This document shows positions 47,343-59,612 of a stretch of DNA of 64,000 bases, one piece after another (the first letter of the stretch is position 1; each line of letters begins with the position of its first letter). The notes under the pieces were generated by a model. That model made no database searches, was not told the DNA's origin, and saw nothing but the letters and a program-made list of their open reading frames with translations. This DNA comes from Pontibacillus litoralis JSM 072002. GTDB taxonomy: Bacteria; Bacillota; Bacilli; Bacillales; BH030062. Made by a program: the position numbers and the translations under genes. The stretch is from NCBI RefSeq assembly GCF_000775615.1, contig NZ_AVPG01000015.1, forward strand, positions 1 through 64,000, in the 5' to 3' direction.

Positions 47343-48293
47343 ATGTCGTTTGCATCAGAAACGAAAAAAGAATTAACCTCCATTGAAGTAGATTCATGTT
47401 GTGCAGAAGCAGAATTAGCAGCGCTTATACGTATGAACGGATCTGTTTCATTTTCGAATCGTATGTATGTGCTAGATGTACAAACGGAGAATGCTGCTAT
47501 TGCTAGGCGCATTTACACATTAGTGAAGCGGTTATACAATTTACGAGCAGAATTACTTGTCCGTAAGAAAATGCGTCTCAAGAAAAATAACGTCTATATT
47601 GTGCGTATGAAAGAGCAAGTGAGAAAACTACTCATGGATTTGGAAATTTTAGAAGAACCTTTTTCGATTATTAGAACGATATCACCGAAATATTTAGATA
47701 AGAAGTGTTGTAGAAGAGCTTACTTACGTGGAGCATTTCTAGCTGGCGGTTCCGTTAACAACCCAGAAACATCTTCCTATCATATGGAAATATTCACAAT
47801 TTATGAGAAACACAATGATTCTTTGTGTGAGTTAATGAATAAGTTTGATTTACATGCTCGTGCCATTGAGCGACGAAACGGATTTATTTGTTATGTGAAA
47901 GAAGCAGAGAAAATAACAGAATTCCTTAATATAATTGGTGCCCATCAAGCTTTATTGAAGTTTGAAGACGTAAGAATTGTTCGAGACATGCGTAATTCAG
48001 TAAACCGCCTTGTTAATTGTGAAACAGCGAATTTAAACAAAACAATAGGCGCAGCATTCAGACAAGTCGAGAACATTAAACACATTCAAGAAACCATTGG
48101 ATTAGAAATGTTACCAGACAAATTACGTGAATTAGCTGTTTTACGCATTGAGAATCAAGACGTTACTTTGAAAGAATTAGGGGAACTTATGTCAACGCCA
48201 ATCAGTAAATCAGGTGTAAATCATCGCCTGAAAAAAATTGACGAATTTGCAGACAAACTACGAAAAGGAACGCTTGTCGGGAATGGACACTAA
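47343..48293 (+). CDS. whiA: WhiA, LAGLIDADG-like DNA-binding protein
   Basis: A 316-residue protein: N-terminal WhiA domain ([32 protein letters not shown]), LAGLIDADG-homing-endonuclease-like core ([22 protein letters not shown]-like, about 125-145) and C-terminal helix-turn-helix ([35 protein letters not shown]). It regulates sporulation in Streptomyces and affects division and chromosome segregation in B. subtilis. AGGAGGTG precedes the ATG. Confidence 0.96.
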   Translation: MSFASETKKELTSIEVDSCCAEAELAALIRMNGSVSFSNRMYVLDVQTENAAIARRIYTLVKRLYNLRAELLVRKKMRLKKNNVYIVRMKEQVRKLLMDLEILEEPFSIIRTISPKYLDKKCCRRAYLRGAFLAGGSVNNPETSSYHMEIFTIYEKHNDSLCELMNKFDLHARAIERRNGFICYVKEAEKITEFLNIIGAHQALLKFEDVRIVRDMRNSVNRLVNCETANLNKTIGAAFRQVENIKHIQETIGLEMLPDKLRELAVLRIENQDVTLKELGELMSTPISKSGVNHRLKKIDEFADKLRKGTLVGNGH

Positions 48294-48337
48294 CGCTTTT
48301 CTTTTTCATAGGTTATATGATACAATGTTTTTAATTT

Positions 48338-48366
48338 AAAACGCTTCTTATATAGAAGCGTTTTTT
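48338..48366 (+). terminator. Rho-independent terminator between whiA and crh
   Basis: AAAACGCTTCT / AGAAGCGTTTT, perfect 11-bp stem, 5-base loop, then T. Confidence 0.92.
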
Positions 48367-48439
48367 ATAACACGACATGCAAGCGCTTTCTGATATAGAT
48401 GGAGTGAAATCAAGGTGGAGAAAAGAGAGGAGAATAGAA

Positions 48440-48694
48440 GTGTTAGAGAAAGCTGTTACCGTAACATTAAAAACTGGGCTACAAGCAAGACCGGCTGCTT
48501 TATTTGTACAGGAGGCTAATCGTTTTACCTCAGATGTGTTTTTAGAGAAGGATGGTAAAAAGGTGAATGCCAAAAGTATTATGGGATTAATGAGTTTGGC
48601 TGTTGGTCCTGGTGAGGAAATAGCGATTCAAGTAGAAGGGCACGATCAAGAAGAAGCCCTTCATAAATTGGTTCAATTTGTAACAGCTTACTAA
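48440..48694 (+). CDS. crh: Catabolite repression HPr-like protein Crh
   Basis: An 84-residue HPr paralogue. The catalytic His15 of HPr is replaced by Gln (TGLQARPAALF), so it cannot accept phosphate from enzyme I, while the regulatory serine remains in AKSIMGLMSL. HprK (31.1 kb) phosphorylates this serine, and P-Ser-Crh serves as a CcpA co-repressor and as a regulator of methylglyoxal synthase. GTG 48440 is the start, 6 bases after AGAGGAGA; the upstream ORF extension runs through non-conserved sequence. Confidence 0.95.
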   Translation: MLEKAVTVTLKTGLQARPAALFVQEANRFTSDVFLEKDGKKVNAKSIMGLMSLAVGPGEEIAIQVEGHDQEEALHKLVQFVTAY

Positions 48695-48735
48695 AAATGT
48701 TTTTATGCCGTACGAATGTGAATAAGTGAACAAAT

Positions 48736-48779
48736 AAAACTAGCGAAATCTTTTTTATATTAGATTTTGCTAGTTTTTT
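48736..48779 (+). terminator. Rho-independent terminator of crh
   Basis: AAAACTAGCGAAATCT pairs with AGATTTTGCTAGTTTT (one G-T pair), followed by T. Confidence 0.92.
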
Positions 48780-48936
48780 AGTTTACGTTCATTTCAAAAT
48801 TGCTTTGTGCCGAACGAATGGATTCGAATAATGAAATTGATTTATTTTAAAAGAAGGGAATAGAAGTGAAGTTGTCTAAATTGTACGGTATACTATTAAA
48901 AGATAGATTATTCAGAATTTAATAAGGAGGAAAATT

Positions 48937-49359
48937 ATGTATAAACAAAAAACGCGAGAAAACAATTTGAGTGTTATTGAGTTTATTGAATCAGTAGAAA
49001 GTATAAAGAAGCGAGAAGATGCGTATACGTTACTAGATATTTTTGCACAAACAACAGGGTATGAAGCAAAAATGTGGGGATCAAGCATTATTGGATTTGG
49101 TAGCTATCGTTACAAGTACGCTTCTGGACATGAAGGGGATGCGCCTTTGGTCGGTTTTTCACCTCGTAAAGCGAAATTTAGTTTATACTTTTCTCTTGAA
49201 GAAACAAAACGTGAAGCATTGTTACAAGATTTAGGGAAACATACAAGTGGTAAAAGTTGTGTTTACATTAACAAGCTTGCAGATATCCATGTGGAAGTAT
49301 TAAAAGCATTAATTATGGAGTCTGTTTCATTTTTGGATCAAACAACAGTTCGAAAATAA
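48937..49359 (+). CDS. DUF1801 domain protein
   Basis: A 140-residue soluble protein with the DUF1801 (YdhG-like) pattern: FIESVESIKKREDAYTLLDIF at the start, MWGSSIIGFGSYRYKYASG (about 47-65), a FSPRKAKFSLYF strand pair and GKSCVYINKLADI near the end. Some relatives are called iron chaperones by analogy to frataxin; that is weak and not claimed here. AAGGAGGA precedes the ATG. It occupies the crh-clpP interval and is convergent with clpP. Confidence 0.85.
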   Translation: MYKQKTRENNLSVIEFIESVESIKKREDAYTLLDIFAQTTGYEAKMWGSSIIGFGSYRYKYASGHEGDAPLVGFSPRKAKFSLYFSLEETKREALLQDLGKHTSGKSCVYINKLADIHVEVLKALIMESVSFLDQTTVRK

Positions 49360-49394
49360 AACAAGAGCACCTATTTTATACTAGGTGCTCTTGT
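49356..49394 (-). terminator. Terminator between the DUF1801 gene and clpP
   Basis: ACAAGAGCACCTA / TAGGTGCTCTTGT, perfect 13-bp stem. The T-tract is better on the minus strand, so it mainly ends clpP; it may act in both directions. Confidence 0.88.
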
Positions 49395-49406
49395 GTGCCA
49401 CGAATA

Positions 49407-49985
49407 TTATTTCTCCATTACTTTGTCAATTAAGCCGTATTCTTTCGCCTCATGTGCAGACATGAAATTGTCACGATCTGTATCACGTGCAATTACTTCA
49501 TAATCTTGACCAGTACGTTCAGAAAGAATCGTGTTTAGCTTTTCGCGCATTTTAATAATACGGTTGGCATGAATTTGAATATCAGATGCTTGACCTTGTG
49601 TGCCGCCAAGTGGTTGGTGAATCATAACTTCACTATTTGGCAAAGCAAAACGTTTGCCAGGCTCACCTGCAGCTAATAGGAAAGCTCCCATAGATGCGGC
49701 CATACCTGTACAGATAGTAGAAACTTTCGGCTGAATATATTGCATTGTATCATAGATAGCCATACCTGCCGTAATCGATCCACCTGGTGAGTTAATGTAT
49801 AAGGAAATGTCTTTTTCCGGATCTTCAGCAGACAGGAATAATAATTGTGCTACAATAGAATTTGCAACATTGTCATCAATCGCACTACCAAGCATAATGA
49901 TGCGGTCTTTTAGCAAACGTGAATAAATATCATACGCACGCTCTCCACGATTTGTTTGCTCAATAACTGTAGGAATTAAATTCAT
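49407..49985 (-). CDS. clpP: ATP-dependent Clp protease proteolytic subunit
   Basis: A 192-residue serine protease subunit. Catalytic Ser in [11 protein letters not shown] (about 97), His in [16 protein letters not shown] (about 122) and Asp in [10 protein letters not shown] (about 171). It forms a double heptameric chamber fed by ClpX, ClpC or ClpE. AGGAGG is present upstream of the minus-strand ATG. A CtsR operator covers the -35, so transcription should rise in heat or proteotoxic stress. Confidence 0.98.
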   Translation of the reverse strand: MNLIPTVIEQTNRGERAYDIYSRLLKDRIIMLGSAIDDNVANSIVAQLLFLSAEDPEKDISLYINSPGGSITAGMAIYDTMQYIQPKVSTICTGMAASMGAFLLAAGEPGKRFALPNSEVMIHQPLGGTQGQASDIQIHANRIIKMREKLNTILSERTGQDYEVIARDTDRDNFMSAHEAKEYGLIDKVMEK

Positions 49986-50031
49986 AATATAATCCTCCTT
50001 TTAATAATCAATCTGTATAGTAGCTAAGTTT

Positions 50032-50060
50032 ATCATACAGAAAAGGTCAATAAAGGTCAA
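50032..50060 (-). promoter_or_regulatory. clpP promoter
   Basis: Minus strand TTGACC (50055-50060), 17 bases, TATGAT (50032-50037). The CtsR box overlaps the -35. Confidence 0.82.
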
Positions 50061-50061
50061 A
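50045..50061 (+). promoter_or_regulatory. CtsR operator of clpP
   Basis: GGTCAATAAAGGTCAAA, a direct heptad repeat spaced by three bases, matches the CtsR consensus GGTCAAAnAnGGTCAAA with one mismatch. Confidence 0.9.
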
Positions 50062-50225
50062 CAAAAAGACTTTGCTTATTGATTTCCCATTCCTCATATT
50101 ATGTATATAAACAAACGTTGTATATCCTTCATCTTACCCTGATTGGATAAAGATAAACTTCTCACGAACATAAACGAATAATTGGATAAGGGGATTGTTC
50201 TCCTTCTTCCTTGTGAAAATGTACC

Positions 50226-50255
50226 TTGAAATGTGTTGTACTTTCCCGTTATAAT
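50226..50255 (+). promoter_or_regulatory. Candidate promoter of tRNA-Arg
   Basis: TTGAAA, 18 bases, TATAAT, about 80 bp before the tRNA. Confidence 0.6.
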
Positions 50256-50333
50256 ATAAGTTGTCCTTGTTTAAGAAACATAGGAAGAAGTTTTCCATAT
50301 AATTGATGGAAAGCATATAGACTTTCTTATTAT

Positions 50334-50407
50334 GCGCCCGTAGCTCAGCAGGATAGAGCGGTAGATTCCGGTTCTACGTGTCGGGGGTTCGAATCCTCTC
50401 GGGCGCG
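50334..50407 (+). tRNA. tRNA-Arg (anticodon CCG)
   Basis: A full cloverleaf of 74 bases: acceptor GCGCCCG / CGGGCGC, D stem GCTC / GAGC, anticodon stem GTAGA / TCTAC around TTCCGGT (anticodon CCG at 50368-50370), T arm GGGGG-TTCGAAT-CCTCT. CCA is not encoded. It reads CGG arginine codons. A lone tRNA-Arg near clpP and sigL is also found in B. subtilis (trnQ-Arg). Confidence 0.95.
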
Positions 50408-50418
50408 TCTGTTTTGGT

Positions 50419-50453
50419 GCATCCATTCCTCATAAGTGGGGGTGGATGCTTTT
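50419..50453 (+). terminator. Hairpin after tRNA-Arg
   Basis: GCATCCATTCCTC pairs with GTGGGGGTGGATGC through several G-T pairs, then TTTTG. Likely the tRNA terminator. Confidence 0.6.
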
Positions 50454-50539
50454 GTATACACAAAAAAAGCTGTACGTCGTTTTTTACTACAAGGTTTGTA
50501 AGCGATTTCTTGGTGGTCACAAGTAAAGAGGTGAATGAA

Positions 50540-51820
50540 ATGAAGCCGACTTTAACACAAGAGCAAAGACTAACTTGGAAGATGTCCCAACGGTTAAGTC
50601 AAGCCATTGAGATACTTCAGTACAATGGTGAAGAGTTATTGGAATTTCTAGAGCAACACTTACAAGATAATCCACTCCTCAAATGGGATAAGAGTAATTT
50701 GCCGATATCTGGAGGAGAGTTGCCGATTTCAGGAGTACCAACGGCAGAAGAAGACTTGTACACATATTTGAAAGATCAATTGCTTGAACTGTCCTTGCAA
50801 GATGGTAGGAAGGCCATTGTGGAGTATGGCATTGATTCTTTGAATGAAAATGGGTACTTAGATAATGACTTAGAACAGTGGCAGCAAGCATTACAAGTGG
50901 AACAGGAGCAAGTACAGCATGCGTTAAGCATCATACAATCGTTAGAACCAGCAGGTGTTGGGGCTCGCTCGTTACAAGAGTGTATCGTATTGCAGTTACA
51001 AAGAAAAGAATGTCCATCTTTCATCGAACATTTAGTAGAACATCATCTAGAATGGATAGCAGATGATGACCGATTTGAAATTATGCAAGCGTATGAAGTG
51101 AACGAGCAGGAAGCTAGGGAAGCTATTGAAGCAGTTAAGCGATGTCATCCTAGGCCCGGTTTACAATTCGCACCGATAAAAAAAGACTATATCGTACCAG
51201 ATGCGACGATTTATCATAAAGATGGCCGTTGGCACGTTGATTTATCCTATTTAAATACGCCGAGCATATCGATTGATCAAACATATGCCAATACTTCTAT
51301 TGATGATGTGGAAGCGCAAACGTACATACAAGATAAATACCGTCATGCTAATTGGATTGTCATGGCTATTGAGCAGAGAAAACAAAACGTATTAGCAATT
51401 ATTGAAGAAACCGTTCACCGTCAAGTACCGTTTTTAGAAAGTGGTCCGACCTTTGTGCAGCCGTTACGTATGCGAGAAATTGCCTTCGAGGTTGACTTGC
51501 ACGTTTCCACTGTTAGCCGGGCCATTCGAAATAAATATGTGCAAACACCACACGGAATATATCCATTGAAATTTTTCTTTCAACAAGGTGTGAAATCTCG
51601 CCATCGAACGGAAACGTCGTCCTACACTGTTAAACAGTGGCTGAAAGAACTGATTGAGAAAGAAGATAAGAATAAACCTTACTCAGATCAAAAGCTTCGT
51701 GATATATTAGAACACACATATGGTGCTTACTTATCAAGAAGAACAGTGGCGAAGTATCGAGAAGAAATGCTATTACCTTCATCAACGAAACGTCGCAGCA
51801 AGAAAGGGAGAAACACATGA
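50540..51820 (+). CDS. rpoN: RNA polymerase sigma-54 factor
   Basis: A 426-residue sigma-54 (SigL): N-terminal Gln-rich activator-interaction region (TQEQRLTWKMSQRLSQAIEILQYN), core-binding domain, helix-turn-helix (MREIAFEVDLHVSTVSRAIRNKYVQTPHGIYPLKFFF) and the C-terminal RpoN box LSRRTVAKYREEM that reads the -24 element. It needs an enhancer-binding ATPase; none is in the window. ATG 50540 has AGAGGTGA 5 bases upstream. It overlaps the next gene by 4 bp. Confidence 0.97.
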   Translation: MKPTLTQEQRLTWKMSQRLSQAIEILQYNGEELLEFLEQHLQDNPLLKWDKSNLPISGGELPISGVPTAEEDLYTYLKDQLLELSLQDGRKAIVEYGIDSLNENGYLDNDLEQWQQALQVEQEQVQHALSIIQSLEPAGVGARSLQECIVLQLQRKECPSFIEHLVEHHLEWIADDDRFEIMQAYEVNEQEAREAIEAVKRCHPRPGLQFAPIKKDYIVPDATIYHKDGRWHVDLSYLNTPSISIDQTYANTSIDDVEAQTYIQDKYRHANWIVMAIEQRKQNVLAIIEETVHRQVPFLESGPTFVQPLRMREIAFEVDLHVSTVSRAIRNKYVQTPHGIYPLKFFFQQGVKSRHRTETSSYTVKQWLKELIEKEDKNKPYSDQKLRDILEHTYGAYLSRRTVAKYREEMLLPSSTKRRSKKGRNT

Positions 51821-52053
51821 ATCAGTACGTTGTCTTATACGGTAAACCAAATTGTCCTTTATGTGAGGAAGCAAAGGAAATAATAAAACGGTTAAAAAAA
51901 GAGTATGATTTCAATTTAATAGAGAAAGATATATATGCGGATGAGCAATTGCTTGAAAAGTATATGTTGAAAATTCCCGTTATTGAAATGAACGGGAAAG
52001 AGGTTGATTATGGGCGAATTAATGAACAGTTAATAAGAAATCGTTTACAATGA
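51817..52053 (+). CDS. Glutaredoxin-like thiol protein
   Basis: A 78-residue protein with a thioredoxin-fold start VVLYGKPNCPLCEEAKEII: the redox motif is CPLC (about 13-16), typical of the glutaredoxin-like/DUF836 family. KIPVIEMNGKEV supplies the cis-proline loop. The start overlaps the rpoN stop (ATGA), and cggR follows under its own promoter. A role in thiol-disulfide exchange is inferred. Confidence 0.82.
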   Translation: MNQYVVLYGKPNCPLCEEAKEIIKRLKKEYDFNLIEKDIYADEQLLEKYMLKIPVIEMNGKEVDYGRINEQLIRNRLQ

Positions 52054-52071
52054 AAAAATAAACTTCGTTAG

Positions 52072-52100
52072 TTGCAAGGTACGTATGGGACTGTTACAAT
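52072..52100 (+). promoter_or_regulatory. Promoter of the cggR-gapA operon
   Basis: TTGCAA, exactly 17 bases, TACAAT, followed about 40 bp downstream by the CggR operator. Confidence 0.82.
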
Positions 52101-52139
52101 AGACTTGTAAGTAACGTGGTGAATTTTTTTTGGACCTAC

Positions 52140-52175
52140 CGGGACAATATACGACAAGGTGGGACGTAATATAAC
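52140..52175 (+). promoter_or_regulatory. CggR operator
   Basis: Two 20-bp direct repeats, CGGGACAATATACGAC and TGGGACGTAATATAAC, fit the B. subtilis operator CGGGAC-N6-TGTC-N4-CGGGAC-N6-TGTC in spacing and in most bases. It lies between promoter and start codon, so CggR acts as a roadblock released by fructose-1,6-bisphosphate. Confidence 0.85.
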
Positions 52176-52208
52176 CCGATATCTTACGTAAAGTAAAGGA
52201 GCTATACC

Positions 52209-53237
52209 ATGAGAGCATTAATTGACCTACAAAGTAAATTATTCCCCGATGTATTAGAAGTATTACAACGCAGATATGAAATTCTTCATAGGATTCACTT
52301 AATGGAGCCAATCGGACGAAGAACTCTCGCCGATCATTTGCAAATGCCTGAGCGTCTTGTTCGTTCTGAAATTGATTTCATGCACGAGCATGAACTAATT
52401 GAAGTAACAACGAGAGGAATGCATTTAACCCAAGAAGGTAAAAATGTCATTTTCCAACTTCAAGCATTTATGCAAGAACTAAGAGGGGTTTCCTATTTAG
52501 AAGAACAAATTAGGAATCAATTTCAATTACAGCACGTTATAGTCGTGCCAGGGGATAGTGACGAACTCTCATGGGGGAAACAGGAGATGGGCAAAGCCTG
52601 TGTTCGTTATTTAAATGATATTCTTTCAACAGACGATACCATTGCTGTTACAGGAGGAGGAACGATAGCAGAAGTAGCGAATATGATGTCTCCCCTAGAA
52701 AAAGCTGAAAACTGCTTGTTTGTTCCTGCCAGGGGCGGTCTTGGTGAAAATGTTGAAAATCAGGCGAACAATATTTGCGCTAAAATGGCTCAAAAGGCAA
52801 ATGGTGATTATCGCCTCCTGTATGTTCCTGATCCTTTAAGCGAAGAAGCTTATCAAACTATTATTGAAGAACCTGCTGTTAAAGAAGTATTACAGCTCAT
52901 CAAGTCAGCAAACGTTATTATTCACGGTATTGGCGATGCAATCACAATGGCGAAACGAAGAAAAACGCCAGCTGATGTAATGAAGAAGATTGAAGAAGGA
53001 AAAGCTGTAGGAGAAGCCTATGGTTATTATTTTAACGAAGAAGGGAAAATAGTGCATAAGGTTCGTACAGTAGGCATTCAATTGGAAGACATTCAGCAAG
53101 CAAATTGTGTTATAGCTGTTGCTGGTGGGAAGTCTAAAGCGCAAGCAGTTGCTTCCTATTTTAAACAAGCACAATGTCACGTATTAATTACAGACGAAGG
53201 TGCTGCAAAAGAGTTAATAAAGGGATCACCCCTTTAA
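52209..53237 (+). CDS. cggR: Central glycolytic genes regulator CggR
   Basis: A 342-residue SorC/DeoR-type repressor: N-terminal winged HTH (RYEILHRIHLMEPIGRRTLADHLQMPERLVRSEIDFM, about 22-58) and a sugar-phosphate-binding domain (VTGGGTIAEVANMM, IIHGIGDAITMAKRR, VAVAGGKSKAQAV-like AVAGGKSKAQAVASYF). It represses its own operon of triose-phosphate genes and is inactivated by fructose-1,6-bisphosphate. AAAGGAG precedes the ATG; the operator lies 34-69 bp upstream. Confidence 0.96.
   Translation: MRALIDLQSKLFPDVLEVLQRRYEILHRIHLMEPIGRRTLADHLQMPERLVRSEIDFMHEHELIEVTTRGMHLTQEGKNVIFQLQAFMQELRGVSYLEEQIRNQFQLQHVIVVPGDSDELSWGKQEMGKACVRYLNDILSTDDTIAVTGGGTIAEVANMMSPLEKAENCLFVPARGGLGENVENQANNICAKMAQKANGDYRLLYVPDPLSEEAYQTIIEEPAVKEVLQLIKSANVIIHGIGDAITMAKRRKTPADVMKKIEEGKAVGEAYGYYFNEEGKIVHKVRTVGIQLEDIQQANCVIAVAGGKSKAQAVASYFKQAQCHVLITDEGAAKELIKGSPL
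53219..53235 (+). promoter_or_regulatory. Stem-loop at the cggR-gapA junction
   Basis: AAAGGG / CCCTTT at the cggR stop codon, 42 bp before gapA. In B. subtilis the cggR-gapA mRNA is cut near this place and a stem-loop protects the stable gapA mRNA; the same is inferred here. Confidence 0.45.
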
Positions 53238-53276
53238 TTATAAAAAAATTCATGTATTCTCAAGGAGGAGTTTTGA

Positions 53277-54284
<1,008 letters not shown>

Positions 54285-54337
54285 TTCATAAAGAAGGCAG
54301 GAAAGTAGCTCCTTGAAATTGTATAAGTAATAGGGAC

Positions 54338-54385
54338 CATCGCAAAGAGCACGGGGGAGCAATACCTCCTCCTTTGCGATGTTTG
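54338..54385 (+). terminator. Hairpin between gapA and pgk
   Basis: CATCGCAAAG / CTTTGCGATG outer stem with an inner G-rich/CCTCCT pairing, then TTTGTTTG. Probably a partial terminator that lowers expression of the distal genes relative to gapA. Confidence 0.7.
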
Positions 54386-54402
54386 TTTGTATGAGATTTG
54401 TG

Positions 54403-54408
54403 TATAAT
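54403..54408 (+). promoter_or_regulatory. Candidate -10 of an internal pgk promoter
   Basis: A perfect TATAAT after the hairpin; the -35 is weak. B. subtilis also has a constitutive promoter before pgk. Confidence 0.4.
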
Positions 54409-54537
54409 GGTATGTGGGCAATGTAATACATGGTTTCATCCCAATCCCTTTCATATGTTTCGCAGTCTCTTGAAAAGAGGAAACGTACATATAGGGAAAA
54501 ACACATTTCAAGATTAGTTAAAGGAGGTACTCATCCC

Positions 54538-55728
54538 ATGAACGTGAATGAGAAAAAGTCGATCAAAGACGTAGAAGTAAAAGGAAAGAAAGTATTTTGT
54601 CGTGTCGATTTCAACGTACCAATGCAAGACGGTGAAGTGACAGACGATACACGTATCCGTGCTGCTATCCCGACGATTCAGTATTTAATTGATCAAGGTG
54701 CTAAAGTAATTCTGGCAAGCCACCTTGGACGTCCTAAAGGAGAAGCGGTAGAAGAATTACGTCTAGACCCAGTAGCAAAACGATTAAGTAACTTACTAGA
54801 ACGTACAATAACGAAAACAGACGAAGCTTACGGAAGTGAAGTGGATGAGGCTGTATCAAACATGAAAGAAGGAGATGTACTTCTTCTTGAGAATGTGCGT
54901 TTTTATCCAGGTGAAGAGAAAAATGATGAACAATTAGCGAAGCAATTTGCAAACATAGCTGATCTATATGTGAATGATGCTTTTGGAGCTGCACACCGCG
55001 CTCACGCATCTACAGAAGGAATTGCTCATCACTTACCTGCTGTTGCTGGATTCCTAATGGAAAAGGAATTACGCGTCCTTGGCAATGCGTTACAAGACCC
55101 TGACCGCCCATTCACTGCTATTATTGGTGGTGCGAAAGTAAAAGATAAGATTGGCGTCATTGATAATCTGATTGATAAAGTGGATAACTTGATTATTGGT
55201 GGAGGGCTTGCTTATACATTTGTCAAAGCTCAAGGTCATGAAATCGGTAACTCCTTATTAGAAGAAGATAAAATCGATGTTGCCAAACAATATATGCAAA
55301 AAGCGCAAGACAAAGGTGTAAATTTTGTAATGCCTATTGATGCTATTGTTGCGGATGATTTCTCAAACGATGCGAATATACAAACGGTAGATATTGATAG
55401 CATCCCTGCTGATTGGGAAGCATTAGATATTGGTCCTAAAACGGTAGAGAAATATAGTCAAATTATTAAAGATTCTAAGCTCATCATTTGGAACGGTCCT
55501 ATGGGTGTGTTTGAATTAGAATCATTTGCGAATGGAACGAAAGGTGTTGCCCAAGCACTTAGTGAAACAGATGGCTATAGTGTAATCGGTGGAGGTGACT
55601 CTGCGGCAGCAGTTGAGAAATTTGATTTTGCTAGTCAAATGAGCCATATTTCTACTGGTGGCGGGGCATCTTTAGAGTTTATGGAAGGTAAGAATCTTCC
55701 AGGTGTAGCGGCTTTAAACGACAAATAA
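54538..55728 (+). CDS. pgk: Phosphoglycerate kinase
   Basis: A 396-residue two-lobed kinase: [25 protein letters not shown] (about 18-42) with the substrate-binding Arg, SHLGRPKG (about 61), [26 protein letters not shown] (about 197-211) and the ADP-side [15 protein letters not shown] and GGGDSAAAV. It makes ATP from 1,3-bisphosphoglycerate. ATG 54538 has AAAGGAGG 10 bases upstream; the earlier ORF start lies in the leader. Confidence 0.98.
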   Translation: MNVNEKKSIKDVEVKGKKVFCRVDFNVPMQDGEVTDDTRIRAAIPTIQYLIDQGAKVILASHLGRPKGEAVEELRLDPVAKRLSNLLERTITKTDEAYGSEVDEAVSNMKEGDVLLLENVRFYPGEEKNDEQLAKQFANIADLYVNDAFGAAHRAHASTEGIAHHLPAVAGFLMEKELRVLGNALQDPDRPFTAIIGGAKVKDKIGVIDNLIDKVDNLIIGGGLAYTFVKAQGHEIGNSLLEEDKIDVAKQYMQKAQDKGVNFVMPIDAIVADDFSNDANIQTVDIDSIPADWEALDIGPKTVEKYSQIIKDSKLIIWNGPMGVFELESFANGTKGVAQALSETDGYSVIGGGDSAAAVEKFDFASQMSHISTGGGASLEFMEGKNLPGVAALNDK

Positions 55729-55778
55729 ACTAGCTACACATATTTTTGATTCATAATAAGTTAAGATGAGGTGAAACC

Positions 55779-56540
55779 ATGCGTAAAAAAGTCATAGCAG
55801 GAAACTGGAAAATGAACAAATTACTTAACGAGGCAGAAGGTTTCATTACGGATGTAAAAACACAAGTACCTTCTTACGATCAAGTGGAGTCAGTAGTGGT
55901 AGCACCATTTACACATCTTCACACGCTGGTGCAAAAAGCAGCAGGTAGTGATGTGAAAATCGGCGCACAGAATATGCACTTTGAAGAAAGTGGAGCTTTT
56001 ACTGGTGAAGTAAGTCCAGAAATGCTAAAGGACATTGGCGTAGACTATGTCGTATTAGGCCACTCTGAGCGTCGTGAGCTTTTTGCTGAAACGGACGAAT
56101 CTGTTAACAAGAAAACACATGCAGCATTTAAACATAGCTTAGTGCCGATTGTATGTGTAGGGGAAACAGATGAACAACGCGAGAACAATCAAGCGAACGA
56201 AATTGTAGAAGAGCAAGTGAAACGAGCTTTAACAGGTTTAACAGAAGAGCAAGTGAAACAAGTCATCCTTGCTTATGAACCTATTTGGGCTATTGGTACA
56301 GGAAAGACAGCTACTGCAGAAGATGCGAATGCAATGTGCGCGCATATTCGTAGTGTTGTGAAGGAATTTGCTAGTGAAGCTGCAGCAGAAAGCATTCGTA
56401 TTCAGTACGGTGGAAGTGTAAAACCTGCTAACGTAGAAGAACTGCTTGCTCAATCTGATATTGACGGTGCATTAGTAGGTGGAGCTAGCCTTGAAGCTAA
56501 TTCTTTCTTAGCTTTAGTGGAGGCAGGTAAACATGAGTAA
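55779..56540 (+). CDS. tpiA: Triosephosphate isomerase
   Basis: A 253-residue TIM barrel: substrate Lys in AGNWKMNK (about 7-14), electrophile His in [12 protein letters not shown] (about 92-103), catalytic Glu in [14 protein letters not shown] (about 166-179) and phosphate loop [21 protein letters not shown]. Interconverts dihydroxyacetone phosphate and glyceraldehyde-3-phosphate. It overlaps gpmI by 8 bp. Confidence 0.98.
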   Translation: MRKKVIAGNWKMNKLLNEAEGFITDVKTQVPSYDQVESVVVAPFTHLHTLVQKAAGSDVKIGAQNMHFEESGAFTGEVSPEMLKDIGVDYVVLGHSERRELFAETDESVNKKTHAAFKHSLVPIVCVGETDEQRENNQANEIVEEQVKRALTGLTEEQVKQVILAYEPIWAIGTGKTATAEDANAMCAHIRSVVKEFASEAAAESIRIQYGGSVKPANVEELLAQSDIDGALVGGASLEANSFLALVEAGKHE

Positions 56541-58071
56541 TTCCAACCTTGCTGCCTTAATTATTTTAGATGGTTATGGTATGCGTGATGAACAGTTTGG
56601 AAATGCGGTGGCCCAAGCGAATACACCGAACTTCGACCGATTTTGGAATCAATTTCCTCATGCTCAATTAACAGCTAAAGGGGAAGCGGTTGGTCTTCCG
56701 GCAGGTCAAATGGGGAACTCCGAAGTCGGGCATTTAAACATTGGTGCTGGTCGAATTGTGTACCAAAGCTTAACACGTGTGAACATGTCTATTCGCGAAG
56801 GTGACTTTTTTGAAAACGATCGTTTTATAGAAGCAATGGAGCATGCGAAGCAAAAAGGAACGGCATTACACTTATTCGGCTTACTGTCTGACGGTGGTAT
56901 TCATAGCCACATTAATCATTTATTCGCTTTATTAGAAATGGCTTCTAAACGTCAAGTAGAGAAAGTGTATGTGCATGGATTTCTTGATGGTCGTGATGTC
57001 GGCCAGAAATCAGCAAAACAGTATATAGAATCTTTACAGGAGAAAATGGATGAGTTAGGCGTGGGAGAACTAGCGACAATTTCAGGCCGCTATTATTCCA
57101 TGGACCGTGATAAACGTTGGGATCGTGTGGAGAAGGCCTATCGCGCGATGGTATACGGAGAAGGGCCTCATTATGAAGATCCAATTCAGCTTGTGGAGGA
57201 TTCTTATGCCAATGAAATTTATGATGAATTCGTTATCCCTTCTGTGCTAACAGATCAAGATGGTAATCCTCGCGCAACGGTTCAAGATGAGGATGCGATT
57301 ATCTTTTATAATTTTCGTCCTGACCGTGCGATTCAGATTTCTAGCACGTTTGCTAACCAAGATTTCCGTGACTTTGATCGTGGTGAAAAGGCACCGAAGA
57401 ACACTCATTTTGTCATGCTAACTCACTTTAGTGAAACCGTTAATGGCTATGTTGCATACAAGCCTGTCAACTTAGATAATACGCTAGGAGAAGTGTTAGC
57501 ACAAAACGGATTAAAGCAACTTCGCATTGCAGAAACCGAAAAGTATCCACACGTTACATTCTTTATGAGTGGTGGTCGTGAGGCGGAATTTGCAGGGGAG
57601 GAACGCATCTTAATTGATTCACCGAAAGTAGCAACTTATGATTTAAAACCTGAAATGAGTGCTTATGAGGTAACCGATGCTTTACTACAACAATTAGATG
57701 CAGATAAGCACAATGCCATCATTCTTAACTTCGCCAACCCAGACATGGTAGGGCATAGTGGTATGTTAGAGCCTACTGTGAAAGCAATTGAAGCAGTTGA
57801 CGAATGTTTAGGAAAAATTATTGACAAAATCATCGAAAAAGGTGGACATGCGATCATTACAGCAGACCATGGTAATGCGGATGAAGTTACGACACCTGAT
57901 GGGAAAGCAATGACTGCTCACACAACGAATCCTGTACCTGTCATTGTGACAAAAGAAGGTTTACAGTTGCGTGAGGATGGTATATTAGGAGACCTTGCTC
58001 CGACATTACTTGATTTATTACACGTAGAACAACCAGAAGAAATGACTGGTCAAACATTAATTAAAAACTAA
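56533..58071 (+). CDS. gpmI: Cofactor-independent phosphoglycerate mutase
   Basis: A 512-residue, manganese-dependent enzyme of the alkaline phosphatase superfamily: [20 protein letters not shown] (about 9-28), nucleophile Ser in [17 protein letters not shown] (about 57-73), [22 protein letters not shown] and metal sites [22 protein letters not shown]. It converts 3- to 2-phosphoglycerate. This form is acid-sensitive in spore formers, which helps forespores store 3-phosphoglycerate. Confidence 0.98.
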   Translation: MSNSNLAALIILDGYGMRDEQFGNAVAQANTPNFDRFWNQFPHAQLTAKGEAVGLPAGQMGNSEVGHLNIGAGRIVYQSLTRVNMSIREGDFFENDRFIEAMEHAKQKGTALHLFGLLSDGGIHSHINHLFALLEMASKRQVEKVYVHGFLDGRDVGQKSAKQYIESLQEKMDELGVGELATISGRYYSMDRDKRWDRVEKAYRAMVYGEGPHYEDPIQLVEDSYANEIYDEFVIPSVLTDQDGNPRATVQDEDAIIFYNFRPDRAIQISSTFANQDFRDFDRGEKAPKNTHFVMLTHFSETVNGYVAYKPVNLDNTLGEVLAQNGLKQLRIAETEKYPHVTFFMSGGREAEFAGEERILIDSPKVATYDLKPEMSAYEVTDALLQQLDADKHNAIILNFANPDMVGHSGMLEPTVKAIEAVDECLGKIIDKIIEKGGHAIITADHGNADEVTTPDGKAMTAHTTNPVPVIVTKEGLQLREDGILGDLAPTLLDLLHVEQPEEMTGQTLIKN

Positions 58072-59385
<1,314 letters not shown>

Positions 59386-59412
59386 TAAATAGGCATACCC
59401 CGAATATGCAGC

Positions 59413-59446
59413 AGCCTCTCTGACATTGATTAGAGAGGCTTTTTTC
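59413..59446 (+). terminator. Rho-independent terminator of the glycolytic operon
   Basis: AGCCTCTCT / AGAGAGGCT, 9-bp stem, 10-base loop, six T. Confidence 0.92.
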
Positions 59447-59612
59447 TTGTTTTATGGGAATAACTTCTCAACTGGATGCTGAGATTCGTGGGGGGGACGC
59501 AAAATAATCGGTATGAACATAGGCCATCGTATGAATTTATATGTATTATAATTTTTTGAAACGGTTCATGTGCAGCATACGTATAATAAGTAAGAAGGGT
59601 AGGTAGATAGTA

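Noticed and set aside
50378-50539. N-terminal extension of rpoN from 50378
   Set aside because: It translates the tRNA-Arg gene and its terminator. The conserved sigma-54 start with a ribosome site is at 50540.
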